Positions 15,701 through 25,762 are shown, numbered from the stretch's first letter. The stretch: 64,000 nt of DNA from Mycobacterium sp. 236(2023) (GCF_029623955.1 NZ_JARSBP010000004.1:62001-126000), one strand, 5' to 3'. Notes: generated from the sequence alone by a model not told the origin. Program-made: numbers and translations.

Positions 15701-17104
15701 ATGCAACGGCTCAGCGGTCTCGATGCCAGCTTCCTCTACCTCGAAACCGCTGCTCAGCCGCTACACGTCTGCTCGATCCTCGAGCTGGACACGTCCACCA
15801 TGCCCGGCGGCTACACGTTCGACGCGCTGCGCGAACAACTGTCGCTGCGCATCAGGGCGATGCCCGAATTCAGAGAGCGGATCGCCGACACACCGTTCAA
15901 CCTGGATCACCCGGTGTGGGTGGAGGACAACGACTTTGACGTCGATCGCCACCTGCACCGCATCGGTCTGCCGTCGCCTGGCGGCCGCAACGAGCTCGCC
16001 GAGATCTGCGGGCACATCGCGGCGCTGCCACTGGACCGGAGCCGCCCGTTGTGGGAGATGTGGGTGATCGAGAACGTCGGGGGCGCCCCCGGCGAAGACG
16101 CAGACGGCGACGGCGGACGCATCGCGGTGATGACCAAGGTGCACCACGCCGCCGTCGACGGCGTCACCGGCGCGAACCTGATGTCGAAGCTCTGCACCAC
16201 GGAGCCGGACGCGCCGCCGCCCGACCCGGTTGACGGGCCGGGCGGGGGAAGCGATCTGGAGATCGCGGTCAGCGGTGCCGTCCGGTTCGCCACCAGGCCG
16301 CTCAAGCTGGTCAACGTCGTGCCCAGCACGCTCACGACGGTGATCGACACCGTCAAACGCGCCCGTAGCGGCCAGGCGATGAAGCCGCCGTTCATGGCTC
16401 CCAAGACACCGTTCAACGCCAACGTCACCACCCACCGCAACGTCGCGTTCGCCCACCTCGACCTCGACGACGTCAAGTCCGTGAAGAACTACTTCGGCGT
16501 CAAGGTCAACGACGTGGTGATGGCACTGGTGTCCGGGGTATTGCGCTCCTTCCTCCTCGAACGGGGTCAGCTACCGGAGAACTCGCTGGTGGCGATGGTT
16601 CCGGTCTCGGTGCACGAGAAATCTGATCGCCCTGGGCGCAACCAGGTTTCAGGCATGTTCTCGACGCTGGAGACGAGCATCGAAGATCCAGCCAAGCGAC
16701 TCCGAGCCATTGCAGACGCCAATGTCGTTGCCAAGCAGCACAGTTCGGCGATCTCGGCGACCCTGCTGCAGGATTGGACGCAGTTCGCCGCGCCCGCGGT
16801 GTTCGGCGTGGCGATGCGCGTCTACGCGAACAGCAGGCTCAGCGGAGCCCGGCCCGTCCACAACCTCGTCATCTCCAACGTTCCCGGACCGCAGGGACAG
16901 CTGTACATGTTGGGCTGCGAGGTCAAGGCCATGTACCCCCTCGGGCCGATCTTCCACGGGTCCGGTCTGAACATGACCGTGATGTCGCTGTCGGGCAACC
17001 TCGACGTCGGCATCGTGTCCTGCCCTGAACTCGTACCCGACCTGTGGGACATGGCCGACGGCTTCGACATCGCGCTGCAGGAGTTGCTCGCCGCGACGCG
17101 CTGA
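15701..17104 (+). CDS. Wax ester synthase / diacylglycerol acyltransferase (WS/DGAT, Tgs-like)
   Basis: 467 residues. Esterifies fatty acyl-CoA to diacylglycerol or fatty alcohol for storage lipid. The N-terminal MQRLSGLDASFLYLET is typical of the family. The catalytic HHxxxDG is KVHHAAVDGVTG (about 146-157), and NDVVMALVSGVLR and the late NLVISNVPGP block are present. Mycobacteria carry many paralogues, so which lipid is made cannot be told. Not part of the conserved backbone order between panB and hip1, so it looks like a lineage insertion. Confidence 0.92.
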   Translation: MQRLSGLDASFLYLETAAQPLHVCSILELDTSTMPGGYTFDALREQLSLRIRAMPEFRERIADTPFNLDHPVWVEDNDFDVDRHLHRIGLPSPGGRNELAEICGHIAALPLDRSRPLWEMWVIENVGGAPGEDADGDGGRIAVMTKVHHAAVDGVTGANLMSKLCTTEPDAPPPDPVDGPGGGSDLEIAVSGAVRFATRPLKLVNVVPSTLTTVIDTVKRARSGQAMKPPFMAPKTPFNANVTTHRNVAFAHLDLDDVKSVKNYFGVKVNDVVMALVSGVLRSFLLERGQLPENSLVAMVPVSVHEKSDRPGRNQVSGMFSTLETSIEDPAKRLRAIADANVVAKQHSSAISATLLQDWTQFAAPAVFGVAMRVYANSRLSGARPVHNLVISNVPGPQGQLYMLGCEVKAMYPLGPIFHGSGLNMTVMSLSGNLDVGIVSCPELVPDLWDMADGFDIALQELLAATR

Positions 17105-17168
17105 GCGTCCGGCCGCTAGCCACGCGCCTCGCCAGCGCAGATGGCCGTCCATGGCAGCATGTGATCCC

Positions 17169-18701
17169 ATGAAGTTCAAGACCGCGGTCGTGCGGCCCGG
17201 CCTCCTCCTGTCGTTGCCGGTGCTGCTGGTCGCCGGCTGCAGCCAGGTGGTGGACGGCAGCGCACTGATCTCGGTACCGCGGCCCGGAACACCCATCGAA
17301 TGGGGACCCTGTGAGTCGGGCGCATCCGACAACCTGAGTGTTCCTGCCGGCGCCGAGTGCGGCATGCTGTCGGTCCCGGTGGACTGGGACAACGCCGACG
17401 ATCCCAACGGCGACGTCGCCCAGATCGGGCTGCTGCGGGTCAAAGCGACCGGCGAGAAGATCGGGTCGTTGCTCGTCAACCCCGGCGGGCCCGGCAAGTC
17501 GGGCAAAGAATCGGCCGCATCGATGGCGGGGACGCTGCCCGCCGAGGTGCTCGAAAAGTTCGACATCGTCGGATTCGACCCTCGCGGGGTCGCCAGTTCG
17601 ACGCCCGCGGTGTGGTGCAACAGCGACGCCGACAACGACCGGCTTCGCGCCGACAACGTCGTCGAATACACCCCGGAAGGGGTGGCACATCTGGAGAACC
17701 TCACCAAGGAGTTCGTCCAGCGCTGCGTCGACAAGGTCGGCGAGGATTTCCTCGCCAACGTCGGAACTGCAAGTGTGGTCAAGGATCTCGACGCTCTGCG
17801 CCAGGCGCTCGGCGACGAGAAGCTGACCTACCTGGGCTACTCGTACGGCACCAGGATCGGCGCAAGCTATGCCGAGGAATTCCCGCAGAACGTGCGCGCG
17901 ATGATCCTTGACGGCGCCATCGACCCGAACGCCGACCCGGTCGAGGCCGACGTGCGGCAGGCAGCCGCATTCCAGCAGGCGTTCGACGACTACGCCACCG
18001 ACTGCGCCATCGATCCCGACTGCCCGCTCGGCACCGACCCCGCCAAAGCCGTCGAGGTGTACCAGTCGATGGTGTGGCCACTCGTCGATGCGCCGGCCGA
18101 GACGAGCGACCCCCGCAGCCTGAGCTACAACGACGCCATCGTCGGAACCATCCTGCCGCTGTACTCCCCCGGACTGTGGCGTCATCTGACCCAGGCGCTC
18201 ACCGAGATCAAGGAGGGCCGCGGCGACACGATGCTCGCGCTCGCCGACCTCTACATGGGCCGCGACGCGCAGGGGCACTACAACAACGGCACCGACGTCC
18301 GCGTCGCCGTCAACTGCGTCGACAAGCCGGCGATCACCGACCGGGCGACCCTCGTCGAACAGGACCGCCGCGTCCGCGAATCCGCGCCGTTCATGTCCTA
18401 CGGCGAGTTCACCGGCCTGGCGCCGATGTCGACATGCGGGTTCTGGCCTGTCCCGCCCACCACCACGCCGCACGAGATCAGTGTGACCGGGCTGCCCCCG
18501 ATCCTCGTCGTCTCCACGACCAACGATCCCGCCACCCCGTATCAAGCCGGTGTGGACCTTGCCCGCCAGCTCGGCGGCACCCTCGTGACGTTCGAGGGCA
18601 CCCAGCACACCGTTGCGCTGCAAGGCGATTCCTGCATCGACGACATCGCGACGCGCTACCTTGTCGACGTGACGGTCCCGCCCCCGGACACCCGATGCTG
18701 A
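17169..18701 (+). CDS. hip1: Hip1/CaeA-type cell-envelope serine protease (TAP-like alpha/beta hydrolase, lipoprotein)
   Basis: 510 residues. The N-terminal signal with lipobox LLVAGC (Cys about residue 24) marks it as a lipoprotein. The alpha/beta-hydrolase core has the nucleophile GYSYGT (Ser about 225), NPGGPGKSG (oxyanion region), DPATPY (Asp) and GTQHTV (His). TAP-like C-terminal domain. Strong resemblance to M. tuberculosis Rv2224c, which cleaves GroEL2 and affects envelope and immune recognition. The 3' end overlaps the GNAT gene by 7 bp. ATG 17169 gives the compact signal peptide. Confidence 0.9.
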   Translation: MKFKTAVVRPGLLLSLPVLLVAGCSQVVDGSALISVPRPGTPIEWGPCESGASDNLSVPAGAECGMLSVPVDWDNADDPNGDVAQIGLLRVKATGEKIGSLLVNPGGPGKSGKESAASMAGTLPAEVLEKFDIVGFDPRGVASSTPAVWCNSDADNDRLRADNVVEYTPEGVAHLENLTKEFVQRCVDKVGEDFLANVGTASVVKDLDALRQALGDEKLTYLGYSYGTRIGASYAEEFPQNVRAMILDGAIDPNADPVEADVRQAAAFQQAFDDYATDCAIDPDCPLGTDPAKAVEVYQSMVWPLVDAPAETSDPRSLSYNDAIVGTILPLYSPGLWRHLTQALTEIKEGRGDTMLALADLYMGRDAQGHYNNGTDVRVAVNCVDKPAITDRATLVEQDRRVRESAPFMSYGEFTGLAPMSTCGFWPVPPTTTPHEISVTGLPPILVVSTTNDPATPYQAGVDLARQLGGTLVTFEGTQHTVALQGDSCIDDIATRYLVDVTVPPPDTRC

Positions 18702-19144
18702 CGATCTCGGTCGTCGGCGAAGCCGACCTTGCCGAGCTGGCCCCGATGCTGCGCGCGTACTGCGACTTCTACGAGGTCGACCCGGCCGACGACAAGCTCG
18801 CCGCGATGTCGCGGGCACTGATCGCCGACCCCGATGAAGGTTTGCAGCTGATCGCGCGGCGGGAGGACGGAACTGCCCTGGGCTTCGCGACGATCTTCTG
18901 GACCTGGCAGACGTTGTACGCCGCCCGCGTAGGCGTGCTCAACGACCTCTACGTGACCCCCGAATCGCGGGGGACAGGCACCGGCAGGGCGCTGATCGCC
19001 CACGGCCTGCAGCTGTGCCGCGACCGTGGCGCCGAGAAGCTCGTATGGGAGACCGCGCCGGACAACACGACGGCGCAACGGCTTTACGACGGGATCGGAG
19101 CCGAGAAGTCGACCTGGTTCACCTACGAGCTCGACGCCGGATAA
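18695..19144 (+). CDS. GNAT-family N-acetyltransferase
   Basis: 149 residues. Acetyl-CoA site: VGVLNDLYVTPESRGTGTGRALI (motif A, about 79-101), followed by LVWETAPDNTTAQRLYDGIGAEKS (motif B). The acceptor is unknown. It begins inside the last codons of hip1, so it is translationally coupled to a cell-envelope protease. It is placed between two Hip1 paralogues, where M. tuberculosis has none to my knowledge. Confidence 0.85.
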   Translation: MLTISVVGEADLAELAPMLRAYCDFYEVDPADDKLAAMSRALIADPDEGLQLIARREDGTALGFATIFWTWQTLYAARVGVLNDLYVTPESRGTGTGRALIAHGLQLCRDRGAEKLVWETAPDNTTAQRLYDGIGAEKSTWFTYELDAG

Positions 19145-19200
19145 CAGCCTGGTCTCTGTTGGGTGCCGGGGGACGACCCGCGGCGCGGTTCCATGCAACG

Positions 19201-20733
19201 ATGGCTGCCATGCTGCGCGCCGTTCGGACCGTGATGGCGCTCGTCTGCCTCCCCGTTCTGGCCTTCACGGCGCTGTCACCGTCCGCGTCGGCGGCGCCCG
19301 TCGCCATCGATGAGCCGTATTCCGCTGTGCCGGTATGGAGTTCATGCAGCCAGTTCTTCCCCGTCGGCCCGGTTCGGGTTCCCTCTGCGCAGTGCGGAAC
19401 GGTCGACGTCCCCGTCGACTACGCGAATCCCGAAGGGGCCCAAGCGCACCTGGCCGTCATCAGGGTGCCCGCGACCGGACGGCGTATCGGTGTGCTGATC
19501 GTCAACCCCGGCGGGCCCGGCGCATCCGCCGTCGACACCGTCGCCGCGATGGGCGCCGCGCTGGCGGGCTCACCGATCGCCGAGCAATTCGACCTCGTCG
19601 GCATCGACCCGCGGGGCGTCGGGCATTCCACCCCGCAGTTGCGGTGCCGCACCGATGCCGAGTTCGACGCCTACCGCGCCGAACCCCTGGCCGACTACAG
19701 CCCCGCAGGCGTGGCCCACATCGAGGATGTGATGCGCGGGTTCGCCACGCAGTGCGTGGACCGGATGGGCGCCGACTTCCTCGCCAGCGTCGGCACCGCG
19801 ACCGCCGCACGGGACATGGATGTCGTGCGGGACGCGCTCGGCGAGGCGCAGATCAACTACCTCGGGTTCTCGTACGGCACGCAGATCGGTGCGGTCTATG
19901 CAGCCCGCTACCCCGACCGCGTCCGCGCCATGGTGCTCGACGGCGCCGTCGACCCGAGCCTCGACCCGGTCACCGAGAGCCTCAACCAGATGGCCGGGTT
20001 CCAACAGGCTTTCGACAAGTACGCGGCCGACTGCGCCCAGTCCGCCGGGTGCCCGTTGGGCACCGATCCGGCCCAGTTCGTCGCGCGCTTCCAGCAGCTC
20101 GTCGACCCGCTGGTCGCCCGTCCTGCCGCCACGGCGGACCCCCGTGGCCTCAGCTACCAGGACGCCATCACCGGCACCGTGAGCGCCCTGTACTCGCCGC
20201 GCTTCTGGCCGTACCTGACGAGCGGCCTGCTCGGACTGCAGCGCGGCGCCGATCCCAGTGACCTGCTGCTGCTCGCCGACGACTACCAGCAGCGCGACCG
20301 CAACGGGCACTACCAGAGCCGCCAGGATGCGTTCACGGCGATTCGCTGTGTCGACGCCGACTTCCCGACTGACCCCGCGACGTGGGCCGAGGCCGACCGC
20401 CGCGCGCGCGAGGTCGCCCCATTCGTCTCCTACGGGACCTTCACCGGGTACGCGCCGCGCGACACCTGCGCGATGTGGCCGGTCCCGCCGACGTCGGTGG
20501 TCGGCGTCGTAGCGTCTCCGGGACCGGGCAAGGTCGTCGTCGTGTCCACCACCGGAGATCCGGCAACGCCGTACAAGGCGGGCGTCGATCTGGCCCGGCA
20601 GATGGACGCCGGCCTGATCACGTTCGACGGCGCCCAGCACACCGTGGTGTTCAACGGCGACGCGTGTGTCGACAGCGCCATCGTCCGGTTCCTCACGGAC
20701 ATGACGCAGCCGCCTACCGGATTGCGCTGCTAG
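19201..20733 (+). CDS. Hip1-like secreted alpha/beta hydrolase (TAP-like), second paralogue
   Basis: 510 residues, same fold as the gene at 17169: NPGGPGASA, nucleophile GFSYGT (Ser about 224), DPATPY and GAQHTV. Instead of a lipobox the N-terminus has a cleavable signal peptide ending SASAAP, so it is probably secreted. The matching M. tuberculosis gene would be Rv2223c. Two starts are possible: ATG 19201 and ATG 19210; the second is 7 nt after an AACGAT hexamer. Confidence 0.88.
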   Translation: MAAMLRAVRTVMALVCLPVLAFTALSPSASAAPVAIDEPYSAVPVWSSCSQFFPVGPVRVPSAQCGTVDVPVDYANPEGAQAHLAVIRVPATGRRIGVLIVNPGGPGASAVDTVAAMGAALAGSPIAEQFDLVGIDPRGVGHSTPQLRCRTDAEFDAYRAEPLADYSPAGVAHIEDVMRGFATQCVDRMGADFLASVGTATAARDMDVVRDALGEAQINYLGFSYGTQIGAVYAARYPDRVRAMVLDGAVDPSLDPVTESLNQMAGFQQAFDKYAADCAQSAGCPLGTDPAQFVARFQQLVDPLVARPAATADPRGLSYQDAITGTVSALYSPRFWPYLTSGLLGLQRGADPSDLLLLADDYQQRDRNGHYQSRQDAFTAIRCVDADFPTDPATWAEADRRAREVAPFVSYGTFTGYAPRDTCAMWPVPPTSVVGVVASPGPGKVVVVSTTGDPATPYKAGVDLARQMDAGLITFDGAQHTVVFNGDACVDSAIVRFLTDMTQPPTGLRC

Positions 20734-20778
20734 CAGCGCCGTAACACAGAATTAACAGGCGGAACTTAGGCTTCGACC

Positions 20779-22119
20779 ATGGATCGGCAGAAGGAATTCG
20801 TGCTGCGCACGCTGGAGGAACGCGACATCCGTTTCGTCCGGTTGTGGTTCACCGACGTCCTCGGATACCTGAAGTCGGTCGCGATCGCCCCTGCCGAACT
20901 CGAGGGCGCCTTCGAAGAGGGCATCGGGTTCGACGGATCCTCGATCGAAGGCTTCGCCCGCGTCTCCGAGGCCGACATGGTGGCGCGGCCCGACCCGTCG
21001 ACATTCCAGGTACTTCCGTGGGCCGACAGCTCCGGCAAGCACCACTCCGCGCGGATGTTCTGTGACATCACGATGCCCGACGGATCCCCCTCGTGGGCGG
21101 ACTCGCGGCACGTGCTGCGCCGTCAGCTGTCCAAGGCCAGCGACCTCGGCTTCTCCTGCTACGTCCACCCGGAGATCGAGTTCTTCCTCCTCAAGCCCGG
21201 ACCCGACGACGGCACCCCGCCGGTCCCCGCGGACAACGGTGGCTACTTCGACCAGGCCGTCCACGATTCGGCGCCGAACTTCCGCCGCCACGCCATCGAT
21301 GCGCTCGAACAGATGGGCATCTCCGTCGAGTTCAGCCACCACGAAGGCGCTCCCGGGCAGCAGGAGATCGACCTGCGCTACGCCGACGCGCTGTCGATGG
21401 CCGACAACGTCATGACCTTCCGCTACCTCGTCAAGGAGGTCGCCCTGGGTGACGGCGTGCGCGCGTCGTTCATGCCGAAGCCGTTCGCCGAGCATCCCGG
21501 TTCGGCGATGCACACCCACATGAGCCTGTTCGAAGGCGAGACCAACGCCTTCCACAGCCCGGACGACCCACTGCAGCTCTCCGAGGTCGGAAAGTCGTTC
21601 ATCGCAGGCATTCTCGAACACGCCAACGAGATCAGCGCCGTCACCAACCAGTGGGTGAACTCCTACAAGCGTCTCGTCCACGGCGGCGAGGCGCCCACAG
21701 CGGCGTCGTGGGGCGCGGCCAACCGGTCCGCGCTCGTGCGCGTCCCGATGTACACGCCGCACAAGGTGTCCTCGCGCCGGGTCGAGGTCCGGAGCCCCGA
21801 TTCGGCCTGCAACCCGTACCTGACATTCGCGGTGCTGCTCGCCGCCGGTCTGCGCGGTATCGAGAAGAACTACGTCCTCGCGCCGCAGGCCGAGGACAAC
21901 GTCTGGAGCCTGACGTCGGAAGAGCGCCGGGCCATGGGCTACAAGGAGCTGCCCGGCAGCCTCGGCGTGGCGCTGGGCGAGATGGAGAACTCCGAGTTGG
22001 TCGCCGAAGCGCTCGGCGAGCACGTGTTCGACTTCTTCCTGCGCAACAAGCGCCGCGAGTGGGAGAACTACCGCAGCCACGTGACCCCGTACGAGTTGAA
22101 GACCTACCTGTCGCTCTGA
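20779..22119 (+). CDS. glnA2: Glutamine synthetase GlnA2 (type I)
   Basis: 446 residues. ATP-dependent glutamine synthesis family. Substrate and metal blocks are seen: GFDGSSIEGFARV, HPEIEFFLL, HHEGAPGQQEIDLRY, PFAEHPGSAMHTHMS and VEVRSPDSACNPY. The region of the adenylylated tyrosine reads EDNVWSLTSEE, with Trp where GlnA1 has Tyr, so GlnE cannot regulate it the same way. ATG 20779 lies 6 nt after TAGGCT (20767-20772), a leaderless start. A GTAAC-N6-TTAAC half site (20741-20756) sits just upstream. Confidence 0.95.
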   Translation: MDRQKEFVLRTLEERDIRFVRLWFTDVLGYLKSVAIAPAELEGAFEEGIGFDGSSIEGFARVSEADMVARPDPSTFQVLPWADSSGKHHSARMFCDITMPDGSPSWADSRHVLRRQLSKASDLGFSCYVHPEIEFFLLKPGPDDGTPPVPADNGGYFDQAVHDSAPNFRRHAIDALEQMGISVEFSHHEGAPGQQEIDLRYADALSMADNVMTFRYLVKEVALGDGVRASFMPKPFAEHPGSAMHTHMSLFEGETNAFHSPDDPLQLSEVGKSFIAGILEHANEISAVTNQWVNSYKRLVHGGEAPTAASWGAANRSALVRVPMYTPHKVSSRRVEVRSPDSACNPYLTFAVLLAAGLRGIEKNYVLAPQAEDNVWSLTSEERRAMGYKELPGSLGVALGEMENSELVAEALGEHVFDFFLRNKRREWENYRSHVTPYELKTYLSL

Positions 22120-22143
22120 GCAAGGGCGCTCCGCGCTACCTTG

Positions 22144-25128
22144 ATGAGCGTGCCCAAACCCGCGACGCAGCGACCCAAGCTGCCAGGCGTCGGTCGACTC
22201 GGGCTCGTGGAACCCAAGGCGCAGGCCGACCTTGCCGGGCTCGGATGGAACACCGATGCCCACGTCGAACTGCTGTGGTCGCTGTCCCGCGCGCCGGACG
22301 CCGACATCGCCCTCAAGGCGATCGTGCGGCTGGCGGAGGCACTCGGCCCCCGATGGGGTGAACTAGACGGCGCCCTGCGCAAGGACCGCGGACTGCGCGG
22401 GCGACTGTTCGGTGTGCTCGGAACCTCACTGGCGCTCGGCGACCACCTGATCGCCAACCCGGAATCGTGGCATCTCCTCGCCGGCAACGTCAGGCTGCCG
22501 GCGGCGCAGGAACTGAGGGACCTGTTCGCCGAAGAAGCCGACAAGGCAAGCGGTTCCACGCCTGCCGCCGTGCCGCCGCTGCGTTCTCTCTACCGCGACC
22601 GCCTGCTCGTCCTGGCCGCACTCGACGTCGCCCCGACCGTGGAGAACGAACCCGTCCTGCCGTTCCCGGTCGTCGGCCAACACCTCTCCGATCTCGCCGA
22701 CGCGGCACTGGCAGCGGCACTTCGCGTCGTGACGGCGTCGGTGTGCGGGGACAAGCCCGCGCCCGCGCTGACGGTCGTCGCGATGGGCAAGTGCGGTGCG
22801 CGGGAACTGAACTACGTCAGCGACGTCGACGTCATCTTCGTCACCGACGACGGCGCACACAGCAGTCTCGCGCTGGCGACCAGGATCGCCGGCGAGATGA
22901 TGCGGTTGGCCTCTGATGCGTTCTTCGAGGTCGACGCCGCGCTACGGCCGGAAGGTAAACAGGGGCAGCTCGTCCGGACGCTCGATTCCCACGTCGCCTA
23001 TTACGAGCGGTGGGCCAAGACCTGGGAGTTCCAGGCGCTGCTGAAGGCGAGGCCCGCCGCGGGCGACATGGACCTCGGACGCCGCTACATCGAGGCGCTG
23101 ATGCCGATGGTGTGGACGGCCTCGGATCGTGAGGACTTCGTACCCGAGGTCCAGGCTATGCGCAGGCGCGTCGAGGAGCTGGTGCCCGCCGGCGTGCGAA
23201 CGCGCGAAATCAAGCTCGGCACAGGTGGTTTGCGTGACGTGGAATTCGCCGTCCAGCTGCTGCAGCTGGTGCACGGCCGCAACGACGACTCGCTGCATGT
23301 CGCGTCCACCGTCGACGCGCTGGCCGCACTGGGGGACGGCGGCTACATCGGACGCGACGACTCCGCGAACCTGACGGCGTCGTATGAGTTTCTGCGGTTG
23401 CTCGAACACCGACTGCAACTGCAGCGGCTCAAGCGCACCCACATGCTGCCCGAGGCCGACGACGAGGAGTCGATGCGCTGGCTGGCCCGCGCCGCACACA
23501 TGCGACCCGACGGCCGCCACGACGCGCTCGGTGTGCTCCGCGAAGAGCTCAAGCGGCAGAGCCACCGGGTATCGCGACTGCACGCCAAGCTGTTCTACCA
23601 ACCGCTGCTGGAATCGGTCGGCGAAGCGTCCCTGGGCATTTCGGACGGCATGAGTACCGACGCCGCCGAACGGCAGCTCGCCGCGCTCGGTTACGAGGGG
23701 CCCCAGAGCGCACTGACACACCTGGCTGCGCTCACCAGCAGCTCCGGCAGGCGAGGCCGCGTGCAGCAGGTGCTGCTGCCGACCCTGCTGGACTGGCTTT
23801 CCGACACCCCCGACCCCGATGCCGGGCTGTTGAACTACCGCAGGATCAGCGACGAGCTTGCCGACGCGCGGTGGTATCTCGCGTCTCTGCGGGACGAGGG
23901 CGCGGTCGCGAAGCGACTGATGCATGTCCTGGGCACATCGGCGTATGTGCCCGAATTGTTGATGCGAGTTCCCGAGGTGATTCAGCTGTATGCCGACGGT
24001 CCCAACGGCCCGAAGCTCTGTGACGTCGATACCGAAACCGTGACAAAGTCTTTGGTCGCCTCGGCGGCCCGTCACAACGACCCGATGCGGGCGATCGCAG
24101 CGGCGCGGTCGCTGCGGCGCCGCGAACTGGCGCGCATCGCGTCGGCCGACCTCCTCGGCATGCTCGATGTGACGGCAGTGTGCAAGCAACTCACCCTGGT
24201 GTGGGTCGCCGTGCTGCAGGCAGCACTCGATGCGGTGATCCGTGCGAACGCGCCCGAAGGCAATCCGCCCGCAAGGGTTGCCGTCATCGGGATGGGCCGC
24301 CTCGGCGGTGGCGAACTCGGCTACGGCTCCGACGCCGACGTGATGTTCGTCTGCGAACCCCATGCGGGCGTGGAGGAATCGGTCGCGGTGAAGTGGTCGG
24401 TGACCGTGGCCGAGCAGGTCCGCGCGCGGCTCGGCACTCCGAGTGCCGACCCGCCGCTCGAGGTCGACACCAACCTTCGACCCGAGGGCCGCAACGGTCC
24501 GCTGGTTCGCACGCTGGCCTCCTATGAGGCGTACTACACGCAGTGGGCGCAGCCGTGGGAGATCCAGGCACTGCTGCGGGCGCATCGGGTAGCCGGGGAC
24601 ATGGAACTGGGCGAGCGGTTCCTGTTGATGGTCGACAAGACGCGGTACCCGGCCGGCGGGGTTTCCGCCGAGACCGTGCAGGAGATCCGGCGGATCAAGG
24701 CGCGCGTGGACGCCGAGAGGCTTCCCCGTGGCGCCGACCCGAAGACCCACACCAAGCTGGGCCGCGGTGGACTCGCCGACATCGAGTGGACCGTGCAACT
24801 GCTGCAACTGCGCTTCGCGCACAAGCTTCCGGCACTCCACACCACCTCGACATTGGAGAGCCTCAACGCGATCGGCGCGGCCGAACTCATCGCCGAGGGC
24901 GACATCGAACTGCTGCGTGATGCCTGGCTGACCGCGACCCGCGCCCGTAATGCGCTGGTGCTGGTCCGCGGCAAGCCCACCGATCAGCTGCCCGGGCCCG
25001 GCAAGTTGCTCAACGCGGTGGCGGTGGCCGCCGGATGGCAGGGCGGAGACGGCGGCGAGTTCCTCGACAACTACCTGCGGGTGACGCGTCGGGCAAAAGC
25101 CGTGGTGCTCAGAGTGTTCGGAGGCTAA
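22144..25128 (+). CDS. glnE: Bifunctional glutamine synthetase adenylyltransferase/deadenylase GlnE
   Basis: 994 residues, full family length. Two nucleotidyltransferase domains: the N-terminal one with YVSDVDVIFV (about 226) and the C-terminal one with GYGSDADVMFV (about 727), each followed by a LRPEGxxGxLVRTL block. They attach or remove AMP on the tyrosine of GlnA1 (Tyr406) in response to nitrogen status. It lies 24 bp after glnA2. ATG 22144 aligns with the known mycobacterial N-terminus; GTG 22150, 7 nt after TACCTT, is a possible leaderless alternative. Confidence 0.95.
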   Translation: MSVPKPATQRPKLPGVGRLGLVEPKAQADLAGLGWNTDAHVELLWSLSRAPDADIALKAIVRLAEALGPRWGELDGALRKDRGLRGRLFGVLGTSLALGDHLIANPESWHLLAGNVRLPAAQELRDLFAEEADKASGSTPAAVPPLRSLYRDRLLVLAALDVAPTVENEPVLPFPVVGQHLSDLADAALAAALRVVTASVCGDKPAPALTVVAMGKCGARELNYVSDVDVIFVTDDGAHSSLALATRIAGEMMRLASDAFFEVDAALRPEGKQGQLVRTLDSHVAYYERWAKTWEFQALLKARPAAGDMDLGRRYIEALMPMVWTASDREDFVPEVQAMRRRVEELVPAGVRTREIKLGTGGLRDVEFAVQLLQLVHGRNDDSLHVASTVDALAALGDGGYIGRDDSANLTASYEFLRLLEHRLQLQRLKRTHMLPEADDEESMRWLARAAHMRPDGRHDALGVLREELKRQSHRVSRLHAKLFYQPLLESVGEASLGISDGMSTDAAERQLAALGYEGPQSALTHLAALTSSSGRRGRVQQVLLPTLLDWLSDTPDPDAGLLNYRRISDELADARWYLASLRDEGAVAKRLMHVLGTSAYVPELLMRVPEVIQLYADGPNGPKLCDVDTETVTKSLVASAARHNDPMRAIAAARSLRRRELARIASADLLGMLDVTAVCKQLTLVWVAVLQAALDAVIRANAPEGNPPARVAVIGMGRLGGGELGYGSDADVMFVCEPHAGVEESVAVKWSVTVAEQVRARLGTPSADPPLEVDTNLRPEGRNGPLVRTLASYEAYYTQWAQPWEIQALLRAHRVAGDMELGERFLLMVDKTRYPAGGVSAETVQEIRRIKARVDAERLPRGADPKTHTKLGRGGLADIEWTVQLLQLRFAHKLPALHTTSTLESLNAIGAAELIAEGDIELLRDAWLTATRARNALVLVRGKPTDQLPGPGKLLNAVAVAAGWQGGDGGEFLDNYLRVTRRAKAVVLRVFGG

Positions 25129-25132
25129 GTAG

Positions 25133-25762
25133 GTGGACTTCAGTTTCGAGGCGATCAGTGCCGACGAGTTCGAGCGGCAGCGCAGCAGCTACGAGCCGCT
25201 GACCGATGCGTTGCGCCGACTCATCGACGTCGGGATCCACACCGAGGCCGACGACGCGACGGTGCAGGAAGCGATGGGGCATCTGGCGGCGGCCGAGGAA
25301 CTGCTGAGCCGTGAACAACGCACCGGCCGCTCGACGCTGCGGCACGCCGACACCGGGCGTCCGGTCGCGTGGGCGAATCCGGCTGTGGGACTGCGCAATG
25401 CGATCGCGCCGCCGATGATCATCCACCACGAAGCCGACGGCAGCTGCTGGAGCGAGTTCACGCTCGGGCCCGCCTACGAGGGCCCGCCCGGGTGGGTACA
25501 CGGCGGGATCGGGGCGCTGGTCCTCGACCATATCCTCGGAGAGGTCGCCAGCGGCGGCCTGACCCAGCCTCGGTTCACCGGCACGATCACGTTGCGTTAC
25601 CACCGCGGCACTCATCTGGGTCCGGTTCGGGCCGAGGCCTTCGTCGAGCGCTCCGAAGGGGTCAAGACGTTCGCGCGAGGATATCTGCGGGATGCCGACG
25701 GGGTGACCGTGGAAGCCGAAGGTGTGTTCATCACGCCCGCGTGGGCGCGGGACGCCGGATGA
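25133..25762 (+). CDS. PaaI/THEM4-like hotdog thioesterase
   Basis: 209 residues. C-terminal hotdog domain (about 85-205), with the active-site loop GPAYEGPPGWVHGGIGALVLDHILG typical of acyl-CoA thioesterases, and a strand FTGTITLRYHRGTHLG. The N-terminal 80 residues are helical. It hydrolyses an acyl-CoA, identity unknown. GTG 25133 follows GGAGG at the end of glnE by few bases; the ATGA stop overlaps the LLM gene, so glnE-thioesterase-LLM read as one operon. Confidence 0.85.
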   Translation: MDFSFEAISADEFERQRSSYEPLTDALRRLIDVGIHTEADDATVQEAMGHLAAAEELLSREQRTGRSTLRHADTGRPVAWANPAVGLRNAIAPPMIIHHEADGSCWSEFTLGPAYEGPPGWVHGGIGALVLDHILGEVASGGLTQPRFTGTITLRYHRGTHLGPVRAEAFVERSEGVKTFARGYLRDADGVTVEAEGVFITPAWARDAG

